DNA of 64,000 nt, taken from positions 12,028,001 to 12,092,000 of the forward strand of contig JANTQA010000047.1 of assembly GCA_027625915.1 (NCBI GenBank), written 5' to 3'. The position numbers were made by a program, and so were the translations under genes. The notes beneath the pieces are model-generated. The model was not told the origin of the DNA. It made no database searches and saw only the letters and a program-made list of their open reading frames with translations. This DNA comes from Anaeramoeba flamelloides (taxonomy: Eukaryota; Metamonada; Anaeramoebidae). Positions 55,700 through 64,000 of this stretch are shown piece after piece; position 1 is the first letter of the stretch; every line of letters begins with the position of its first letter.

Positions 55700-56572
55700 T
55701 GAACGATGAGTAATTCTTCCAGAGATCCAATATTTATAAATTCAATTTTTTTCAATTTATACTTGTGAATATGGATTTGAATTGTTGAACCTAAATAATC
55801 ATCAAATGGACGAAGTCGATGCCTGGATCAAAAGTTGTCTCCAAGAAATAGTGATTTTACAAAAAAGTTACCCGACTTAAATTTTACTCACAGAATTTAA
55901 GATAGACAAAATGAAGTTTACATTAACCAAAAGAAAACACACACTAAAGATTAAACTTCAAAAACTAGGTCTGGATCACTTAACATATCTACTCAATACA
56001 GATTCACCACACCTTCTCAATATCAACAACAAAAAAATAACCAACAAAAAAACTTGATGAGTTTTTATACAAGTATAAAGAAAATAAAATGAATGATGCC
56101 CTAAAAAACAAATCACATAAGAACTGGAAAACAAAACATTATTACCAAATCTTAAAAATGCAAAACAAGAGATGGAAGCAATAAAAATATCAAAGCTGGG
56201 AATCAGCTAAAACAATTTTAAAGCTTCGAGGCGCAACATGTGGATTGAACAGATATTCATATGTAACTACAAAAAACAAATCAAAAGTTGATCAAAAATG
56301 CCCAAATTGCAACCACCCCATAGAAGATATTGATCATTTTCTATGGGACTGCACCTTTTACAAAGACGAGAGAGAAAATGGTTCCTAGAATTATGTCATA
56401 TTGAGGACTTCAGAACCATTTTTTATCAAAAAGACTCTCTCAAATTACTTAGTCGTTTAAACCTTTTTTACTTTTTTAAACCTTCTTTATTTTATATCTT
56501 AAATGCTCTTGCTTTAAGAGCCAACAGGAAATAATCCTCATCACGCTTAAAAAAAAAAAAAAAAAAAAGAAA
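55700..56572 (+). mobile_element. LINE (non-LTR retrotransposon) 3' end with poly(A) tail
   Basis: Coding remnant of the reverse-transcriptase C-terminus: IEFKIDKMKFTLTKRKHTLK near 55905, then WESAKTILKLRG, GLNRYSYVTTKNKS and the zinc knuckle KCPNCNHPIEDIDHFLWDC at about 56305-56360. The frame shifts by one base near 56372 and continues as KWFLELCHIEDFRTIFYQKD..LNALALRANRK. It ends in A20 at about 56549. At least three stops and one shift show it is dead and 5'-truncated, as is usual for LINEs. It is the fullest copy of the family whose tails lie at 2289, 2660 and 46600. Confidence 0.8.
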
Positions 56573-56586
56573 GAAAGAACACTTAA

Positions 56587-57964
56587 GGGAGTAGCTACAC
56601 CATAAGACATGATAAAAATTTGAGAGAGATGAGATAAGAACATTTTATTTTAGTGGCGTGTGATCGTAGATTCTCTAAAAATTTTTTTAAAAAAATTATT
56701 TGATATTTTTTTTTTTAGTAATGTTCAACAATAAAAAAAAAAGAGATTATATTGATAAAATAGTTTTATTATTATTATTATTTTATTATTAAAATAAACT
56801 TAATTCGATTAATTTGGACACAGTTTAAACAGTTAGAAGAATAACAAAAAACATGATTTACATCAATTTGGAAATTAATTTTAATTCAACAAACTATATC
56901 ATTTTTTTGTGTTTTTTTGTTTTTGTTTTCATTTTTTTTTTTTCAGGTACTTAATCGGTTTAGTTAGATCTGAAAATTTTTTTATAGATGGTTACTAGAT
57001 GGTTACAGTTGAGTTTCTTCAAGTGATAAATCCACATACAACCGGTACATGGTATCTTATCATTTGATCGATCAACCATTGTTGGTGTAATTTTAACAAA
57101 TCTACCAATATATTTTTTGTTCAAACTCTTTCATTTCAGCTCGTTTCATTTTTTATGGACACACTTGTTTTGATTTTTTGTTTTATATTGTTTTCTTATA
57201 TTTGGATGGAAATGATTACTTAAAAAACCATTAATACTATGTTACTTAAATCTGGTTTTATATTAGGTTTGGGAGAATATAGTAAATTGAGTTTTTGTTT
57301 CACTATTTTTGATTTTAGATGTGTCCAAATTTTTGGAATGGGGTTTAGTTTTTTTTTTCTGGGAGAAGAGAATTTCAGATTCTTAGAATAAAACGTGTAT
57401 CTATTTTGTGGTTTAAACTTTGATAACATATAATCATATTCACTTCTCATATTCCACTAAACCCAACGTTTTACAATCCTAACAAGTAATAATTCTACTT
57501 AATTATTCTAATTTTGGAATTCTTCTAGCTATTTAAGTCCCATTTATGTTTCCTTTTATATTCTCTCAATTGTAATATTGTTGTTCTTTTTAAACAAAAT
57601 CCATTAATCCTAAATGCCACTAATAAAAAAATATTTCTAATTGCTTTATGCTGTAAGGATTAAAAAAATCTTAAAAATGATGAAAAAATAAAAAATGAAA
57701 AAATTAAATGCCACAATAGAATGTTGAGAGAAGAATAAAAGATAAGTCATTCAACATTCAAAACACTATTTTAAGTAATTCAACTCAACATTCTATTGTG
57801 GCAATTTCTTTGAGACTTTGAAAAAAAAATTTCAAAAATCTAATGAATGAAGTATTTTAAATAATAAAAATCAATGAGGTACAACCAGAGTAAAAAATGT
57901 TATTTTCTGATCCTCTTCAGAATTGCACAAAAGTGAAATATTTTTCTTTAACGTGGCTACTCCC
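56587..57964. mobile_element. TTAA-flanked non-autonomous DNA transposon
   Basis: TTAA at 56583-56586 and 57965-57968 brackets terminal inverted repeats GGGAGTAGCTAC and GTGGCTACTCCC (11 of 12 match). TTAA duplications are typical of piggyBac and Kolobok elements; the GGG start differs from the usual piggyBac CCC start. Subterminally, 57709-57730 and 57784-57804 form a 20-bp stem (CCACAATAGAATGTTGAG). Weak minus-strand frames (57220-57450; and FVKITPTMVDRSNDKIPCTG near 57090) may be transposase debris. It abuts the LINE tail on the left. Confidence 0.75.
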
Positions 57965-57983
57965 TTAACTTCTTGGTGATGTA

Positions 57984-58050
57984 TTTCCCTTTGAAATAAA
58001 TCAACAGACTGTTAATCTGGAGGTCGGTGGTTCGAGCCCACCCGGGAGAT
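57984..58050 (+). tRNA. tRNA-Asn (GTT) with degenerate D arm
   Basis: The anticodon loop CTGTTAA in stem ACAGA/TCTGG, the variable AGGTC, the perfect T arm GGTGG TTCGAGC CCACC and the 3' acceptor CGGGAGA are canonical for tRNA-Asn, followed at once by T6. The 5' acceptor TTTCCCT pairs at six of seven positions, but between it and the anticodon arm there are only 12-13 nt (GAAATAAATCA) with no D stem, GG pair or box A. Likely a pseudogene; the right end of the TTAA element is 16 bp upstream. Confidence 0.6.
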
Positions 58051-59180
58051 TTTTTATTGTCTAGCTCTTTTTTTATGTCTTTCTTGTCAAAAAGATCTTT
58101 TTTATTCAAATCTCTTTCAAAAAGTCTCTAAACAGGTTTAATTCTTTTTTTACTTCCAAATGTTAAAAAACATTTTCCTCAATAAATTTTGGATCAATTT
58201 AAAACAAAATATTATTCATTGTGAATTGAAAATTCCTTTCAAATTCCCTAACCAGGGTAAAAATACATTTTCTTAATTTTAAATCTTTTCTTAATCCTTA
58301 TTTTTATTTTTTTGCCTTTTCAATAAATAATCTAAAATCTTCAAAAATGAGAATATTTTTTTTTTAAAAAAAATGAAATTCTTCGCTTTTAATTTCCAAA
58401 AGAATTATTCCAAACTTTTCTAGTCTCTCAAGAACTAAGACACTTTTTCATTTGTGATTTTTGGTTTTTCCATAGTTCTTGATAAATGTTTTATTCTTCT
58501 ATTTTTATCATTTTTTACTTTTTTATATTTTTAGATCCTTTAACTTGGCAATTCTCAAAATCAATTGGAAAAAAACACACTTTCAATTGACAAAGTCTCC
58601 AAATCACAAAATCCATTTCTTTTTAGCTTTTATTCCTAAAATTTATTGTGATTTTTTTACCAACATCAAACCCAATAACCATTTATTACAAGACTTTTAA
58701 ATTCTTGAAAAAACCGAAATAAAAAGTAAAAATATAAAGTAGTTTGAAGGTTACCCTTGATTTTTTTGATGATCTATTAAATATGTCTTCAAAAATAAAC
58801 GAAATTAAAAAAATCGAAAAACTTTGTTTTTTTTCATCAAAAATTACTCACTTATTTTACTTATATTTATATTTTAGATTCAATACATCTGTAGATTTAT
58901 CAGATTAAATTAAAAAAACAAAAAACAAGCCTAAGCAAGACAAACCCAATAAATTAATAGTTTTTAGAAGGTTTAAGTTCAGCTAGATATATTTATTTCA
59001 GCACCAGTAAAATAAAAATTTATACTTTAACTTTTTTGAAACATCTACTTGTTTTTATTTCCAAAATTATTTTCTGATTAAATTATGGTGATCTGAAGCT
59101 TTTATTAATCTTAAATATCATGGCTTATTCTTAAATTAATTATTAAAATTTTACCAAATAAATATTTATTTGAATTAATA
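58051..59180. other. Intergenic, nothing firm
   Basis: A 73-residue frame at 58479-58700 has no recognisable family. The rest is AT-rich without repeats that I could match. Confidence 0.4.
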
Positions 59181-59493
59181 CAGTCCTGTTCCATTTTAAG
59201 ACACAGGGAAAATCAAGAAATAAGGCACAAAATTTTGTTCACTTTAAGGCACAAATTTTTGATTTAAGGCACTCCAATTTCAAGATATAATTTCACCAAA
59301 TAATTACAGAGTTAGTTTGAGTATTTTCTTCAATATATATATATATATATATAGAATATTACAATATGAGTAATCTTGGAAATTTACACAGAAAAATTGT
59401 GCCTTATTTTGACCACTTTGATTTTGTGTCTTAATGGGATTTTTTGTACCTTATTTCTTGATTTTTCATGTGCCTTAAAAAGGAACAGGACTG
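59181..59493. mobile_element. CAGTCCTG MITE (second subfamily)
   Basis: CAGTCCTGTTCCATTTTAAG and ATCAAGAAATAAGGCACAAA on the left answer CTTATTTCTTGATTTTTCAT and AAAAAGGAACAGGACTG on the right, with TA flanks. It shares the CAGTC start and AAGGCACAAA words with the 197-bp MITEs. A (AT)n tract lies near 59333-59352. Confidence 0.85.
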
Positions 59494-59563
59494 TAATGAT
59501 GTGAAATATACCCATTTTGGAATATATTCACACTCAATTAAATAATGAAAATCAATATAACCA

Positions 59564-60012
59564 TTCTGGAAAAAATTGTCAAATCGGTTTTTATTGTAAT
59601 ACCGGAGTTTTTGTTTTAATTTTCAATTTTTTTTTAATTTCTTTTTTTGTTCCTTTTAAAACAAAAAACCAAGTCCAAAAATTAGATTGGTTCTAAAAAT
59701 CCAACAACAGAAATAACCAAAATTGAAGCATTTTCAGATTTCCAATTTTGAGTTTTTAATGGTTAACTTTTGTAAAAGTGAATTTTTTAGTTATTTTTTT
59801 GCTAGGTTTTTTAGATTCAATTTGATAGAACTATTCAATACATGTGAAATTTACTACTAGATTTTAATAATATGAATTTATTAGTTTGAGGAAATTAAAA
59901 TTTATATATCTTTATTGATCAGTGAACAATAAGTAAAAAAAATAATTGAGAAATTTTCATTTTCATTACCATCCTACAATAAAAATTGATTCAATATTTT
60001 TTTTCCATTTTA
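59564..60012 (+). repeat. Family E dispersed repeat, copy 2
   Basis: Collinear with 6230-6676. Ends TTGTCAAATCGGTTTTTATT and AATAAAAATTGATTCAATAT are imperfect inverted repeats. Confidence 0.65.
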
Positions 60013-60024
60013 ACAATTTTTTTC

Positions 60025-60600
60025 TAAACAACTTATCAAAAATTGTGACTCACCTGAAATAATAAATTGAAAAAAAAAATACCCTTGAGTATTCAAGAAC
60101 AATTAATAACTCAATATGATTTTTAATTCACTTTTAAATCATTCTAAATATAAAAAAACCTGATATTTGAAAAATTTTAAAAAATAAAATAAAAAACTCA
60201 AAAAAAGTGAACCATAATTTTTGAAATGAACATTACCGATTTTTTATTACTGGACTTTTTCTTAAAAAAAGTTAGGAACAAGATTTTTTATGAATAATTA
60301 AATTCATTTTAAACTACTTTGCATAATCTTAATTTTCTAAGTCATTATTTGTCTTTAAAAAGATCTTTTTTTTTCAATTTGACTTTTTTCTTCAAAAAAA
60401 AAAAAAATAAATAAAAAAAGTAAAAAAAAAAAGAAAAAAAAATTAAAAGAAAAACAAAAGAAAAATAAAAATTTGAAAAAGTCAACTTATGTTGCAAAAA
60501 TAGAAAAAATTATTCTCATCCAAAAATTTGAAAATATTTTTTTGAGAAGAATACTAGAATAACCCCTTAAAACAGCTTCCATTAACATTATAAAGTGGGT
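60025..60600 (-). repeat. Dispersed repeat family D, copy 3
   Basis: Inverse of 1-590: ACTCACCTGAAATAATAAAT at the left edge, AAAACCTGATATTTGAAAAA, an A/G tract 60390-60470, then CTCATCCAAAAATTTGAAAA. The other end, ATTAACATTATAAAGT, also occurs (inverted) at 26317. Confidence 0.85.
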
Positions 60601-60774
60601 AAATTTTTTTGTAATCTAGTTTAGAATGGGAATAAAAAAATTGATCAAAGAGAAAAAAAAAATAAATAAATCATTTTTTTTATTGATCTTACAATTCTGG
60701 TAAAAAAAAAACACACAAAGCGATATTGATTGTCAAATAATTGTAAAAAGTAAAATTATTCAATTATTATTCTA

Positions 60775-60971
60775 CAGTCAGTTTCACTTTTAAGGCACAA
60801 ACTTTCAACGAAATTTAAGTCACAATAAAAATCTTATATTAAGGCACAAAATTCAAATTCTAGTAAAAATAAATTGTAAAAAAAAAAATTCTAAATTTTG
60901 TGCCTTAATTTGAGATTTTTTTGTTCCTTAAATTTCGTTGAAAGTTTGTGCCTTAAAAGTGAAACTGACTG
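60775..60971. mobile_element. CAGTC palindromic MITE
   Basis: 197 bp, CAGTCAGTTTCACTTTTAAG to AAAAGTGAAACTGACTG; TA on the left, AA on the right. Confidence 0.9.
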
Positions 60972-61456
60972 AATTTATTTTTCACTGGTGAATGAAGATA
61001 CCAAAAACTGAAATTCCACAAACTGGATTAATTCCTATTGTTAAAATATTAAAGTCAATCTCACCGGAATAAGGAAATTTGTGTCTCAAAAACTCCAAAA
61101 AATTTGCTTTACAGTCAGTTTCACTTTTAAGGCACAAACTTTCAACGAAATTTAAGGCACAAAAAAATCTCAAATTAAGGCACAAAATTCAAATTCTAGT
61201 AAAAATTAATTGTAAAAAACATAAATTACCAATTTTTTGCCTTAATTTGAGATTTTTTTGTACCTTAAATTTCGTTGAAAGTTTGTGCTGTAAATTTGAA
61301 CCTAGCTGTGAAATATTACTTTTCTTTTTCCAAAGAATTTCTAAAATATATTTTAGAGTCCTATGATCATTTTACTCATCTAATTATGGTATTTAATCAA
61401 GAAAAAAGAATACTTTTTAAAATTATTCATCAAAAATATCGATTAATTGGTGGATA
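60972..61456 (+). pseudogene. Cullin-like coding remnant interrupted by a MITE
   Basis: Between two MITEs the + strand reads MKIPKTEIPQTGLIPIVKIL then KSISPE, and in a neighbouring frame GIRKFVSQKLQKICF. After the second MITE (61112-61308) it reads FSKEFLKYILESYDHFTHLI then MVFNQEKRILFKIIHQKYR and stops. The order (short helix, SxxGIxxxVxxxL, KEFLxxxLExYDxFxxLI..FN..K.F..I) resembles the cullin N-terminal repeat region. It is seen only here and its assignment is inference. Stops, the frame change and the MITE suggest a dead copy; alternatively the MITE lies in an intron. Confidence 0.4.
61112..61308. mobile_element. CAGTC palindromic MITE inside the cullin-like remnant
   Basis: Starts CAGTCAGTTTCACTTTTAAG after TA. 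The right end has diverged (GCTGTAAATTTGAACCTAGC), so it is probably older than the copy at 60775. Confidence 0.85.
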
Positions 61457-63713
61457 AGCTCAGGTTATAAACAATTCATTTTCGGACAAATCGTACAACC
61501 ATAATAAATATAAATATTATTTTTCATTATTTAATCAGATCTTCCTTTTCAATTAAATTGAAATTTTTTATAATTGTTGTTTTGATTAGATAATTCCATT
61601 CCTTTTCATTTAATTTTATACGAATAATATTCTTTTTTAATTATTTTTATAAAAAGTAATTTAAAAAATATGAAAACGAATTAAAAAAAAAAGAAAAGAT
61701 TACAGTTGAAAAAATAATGAATCAGGATGGGGTGTGATCCATCATAATAAATGATTTATTTTATTTTTGTAAATTAAATCAAGAAAAATCGCAAAATAAT
61801 CATTTTTTTCAAACATAATAATATTGATTATTTATCAATCAAATATCCTTATAAGACTATACTTTAATAATTTAGAAAAAAAGAAGAATTTTTAACTTTA
61901 ATTGTATTATTTTTGAGAATCATTTTTTTAACTTGAAAAAGCTTATAATATTCAAAAATGGATTTGAAACAAGGAATCAAGAAAATAGTGTTTCCTCTTG
62001 CTTTTTAATATCTGGTTATTAATTTTTTCCAGAATTGAAATTCTAAAGATTTTATTAAAAAGTAACTCAATTGTTTTCGGTCGCCAGGGTGGAAAAAAAT
62101 ATAGATTTGAAAAATATTTTTAATCTTGAAAGTTTTCATTTTTTTTGTTGCGTTAACTAATTTCAAAACTATTCATGTAAAATTTAAAATTCTTTATGTC
62201 TTGCGAATAATGATTTCAAATAAAAAAAATTAAATAGAATTTTGTTTTTTCATTTTCAAAATTTATTTTTTTTGTTAACTGTAGTAACCTAATTTGAAGT
62301 ATAAAATAAGTAGTACTATCTGATTTAGAATTCAAAATTTAATGGCGCGCTTTTCTTTCTGCTTAATATTAAAAAAATACCAATCAATAAAGATATATTA
62401 GTTTATTTTTTCATCCTAATTCTAATAACACCAGTTATTTTTTCTAAAATAAAAAAAATAATGAATATAAAAATCTTCGAACAGACAAAAAGTTAAATGT
62501 AGGGTCAGGTCATTATGGTGAAAAATAATTTTCTGAAATGGAAAAAAAAAAAAATTGAAAATTTTTGTGAGTAACTGAAAAGACAAAAACTAAAAAAAAA
62601 TGTGAAATAAGATCAATCTCCAAAAATCAACAACTAAAAAAGAGGGCATTTTTTTAAAAAAAATGCCAAAGATTGACACTTAATTTCCAATTTGAATGGT
62701 TAGGAAATTAATATTTAACAAATAATCCTTTTGATTTTGAAGTGTCTCTCTTCGATACTTTTTGAGATCTCCAAGATTTTTTTTTTCATTTTTCCATTTT
62801 TTGAAATAAGTTATTTATTATCTTATGAATGTTACAAAATCATTAGATAGTCAAATTGGAGTGTAACAAAATCAATAAAATTAGATTAAATCAAATTAGT
62901 TGAATTCTGTACTAAAGGAAAATATTTTGTTTTAAATTGATAAAATTCAATCATTTGTAATTTTAAAAAAAGAAACAAGTAAATTTTTTTAAATTTGATT
63001 TTTTGAAATTAAGAATACTTTTTAACTTTTTTTTTTTTATCGAGTGTTTGTCATTCAGATCCTTTCTTGTTTGTTTTTTCTTAATTTGAGTTTTTTCAAT
63101 GCATACCTTTTTAATTAATTTGTTGAATTGGATTTTTTGCCAATGAGATCCGGTTGAATTTAATTTTGTTATTTGAATTTTTTGTACAATGAAAAGAAGG
63201 ATAATTTCATAATACTATTTTTGGGTTTAAAGTAACCCCATGGGTATGGAGTAAATCCAAGTTAAGTGACTCGAGAATTAACTACAACTATTTAAAATTT
63301 AGAAGAAAACTTGGAAAATTGAAATCGAAACAAAAGTATTTATAAAATTATTTAGATTTAGCAGTATTTATGTTGAATTACCATCGCTTGAGTTGTTAGC
63401 AAAAATATTTTATTTTTGATCTTGGACTAAAGACGATTTTAGCCTTACCACAAAAGAAATTTGTTTGTAATGTGACTTATGGATTACACACTTGAATTTC
63501 TTGATGTGAAAAGATAATATTTTAATCTTCTTGAGAAGCAAACACAAAACAATAAAAGAAAAAGCCACAATACAAAGACTGTGAGGTAAATAATATTGAA
63601 AATAATATCTTTGTCAGAAGGTTCTTTGACTTTTTAAGTTGTGATAATTTCATTTTTCCTCTTTCTTGAAAACTTTTATATTTTTTTTTGTAAATTTCTT
63701 TTTTTATTATTTG
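61457..63713. other. Long AT-rich intergenic stretch
   Basis: No splice-bounded coding stretch, tRNA or known repeat family seen. Just after 61464, an AG-preceded frame VINNSFSDKSYNHNKYKYYF might be one more piece of the cullin-like remnant. Confidence 0.4.
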
Positions 63714-64000
63714 ATGACCAATAATAACAAAAATTTTACAAAAATAAAGAAAGTTGATCCTGTAGTTGATGTGGTTGAAACTGGAAAGTGTAATTTTATT
63801 GAAGAGGAATTGCAGATACTTTGGGAAAAAAGAAAAATCCAAAACAAAGTAATTATCTTTTTTTATTAATATTTGTTTGTTCATTTTTTATTAAATCAGC
63901 AATCCTCAAACAATTTGCTATTACCCAAATTCTAAATTTAATAGAACACTCAGAATTTATGGTTTGCTCCCTTTGCAGAATTATTTTTAAAGAAATATGA
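63714..64000 (+). CDS. 5' end of an unrecognised gene, running off the window
   Basis: Exon 1, 63714-63848, reads MTNNNKNFTKIKKVDPVVDV then VETGKCNFIEEELQILWEKR and KIQNK, and ends at donor GTAATT in phase 0. Using acceptor TTTAATAG at 63944, exon 2 continues in phase 0 as NTQNLWFAPFAELFLKKY to the edge. An earlier acceptor (AAATCAG, 63898) would meet a stop in phase 0. IEEELQILWEKRKI recalls the first helix of some class I tRNA synthetases, but I see no catalytic motif and do not assign it. Confidence 0.5.

Noticed and set aside
58479-58700. 73-residue + strand frame
   Set aside because: No motif, no splice partners, and composition typical of chance frames in this background.
1-64000. LTR retroelement, Polinton or endogenous virus copy
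   Set aside because: No paired long terminal direct repeats, integrase, capsid or polymerase motifs seen; the only retroelement coding found is LINE tail.

Overview
The window is nuclear DNA of a very AT-rich, intron-bearing protist. Evidence: coding genes for cytosolic ribosomal protein eL32, a heterotrimeric G-protein beta subunit, a RasGEF fused to a formin-type GBD/FH3 region, a REEP/Yop1 membrane protein and diphthine-ammonia ligase; GT..AG introns; Pol III tRNA genes with T-run terminators; TAA and TAG as stops with no in-frame reassignment. An amoeba-like lineage rich in Ras signalling genes (for example an Anaeramoeba-like or amoebozoan genome) is plausible, but that placement is inference.

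Layout. 0-4 kb: an internal exon of an unidentified minus-strand gene, LINE 3' remnants and a 0.7-kb MITE. 4.2-11.4 kb: one minus-strand REEP gene of six exons, three of them 21-43 nt, with a 6.3-kb intron packed with repeats. 12.3-12.9 kb: eL32 (+, two exons). 13-16.6 kb: unassembled minus-strand coding islands. 16.9-18.8 kb: DPH6 (+, no intron). 19.9-21.5 kb: fragments of a minus-strand multi-exon gene, partly inside a foldback. 22.0-30.6 kb: G beta (minus, five exons, 345 aa) with 3-4 kb introns. 31.6 kb: tRNA-Pro(AGG). 32-36 kb: dense MITE cluster. 36.6-51.7 kb: GBD/FH3-RasGEF (minus, four exons, about 1336 aa) with introns carrying inverted repeats and MITEs. 54-58 kb: tRNA-like sequence, LINE 3' end, a TTAA-flanked DNA element and a tRNA-Asn lacking a normal D arm. 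59-61.5 kb: more MITEs and a cullin-like coding remnant. 63.7 kb to the edge: first exons of an unrecognised + strand gene.

G beta and the Ras exchange factor are both signalling components, but they are separate transcription units and nothing shows co-regulation. What dominates the window is a set of small repeat families: (A) TGTCG..CGACA hairpin modules; (B) CAGTC palindromic MITEs with TA target duplications; (C) 0.53-0.71 kb elements with TTTCAGTCAAAG ends, several carrying a second palindromic MITE (C2); (D) 0.57-kb dispersed repeats ending in a fused acceptor/donor motif; (E, F, H, J) further inverted or dispersed repeats. Insertion of one family into another can be read directly. No LTR element, Polinton, CRISPR or prokaryotic operon was seen.
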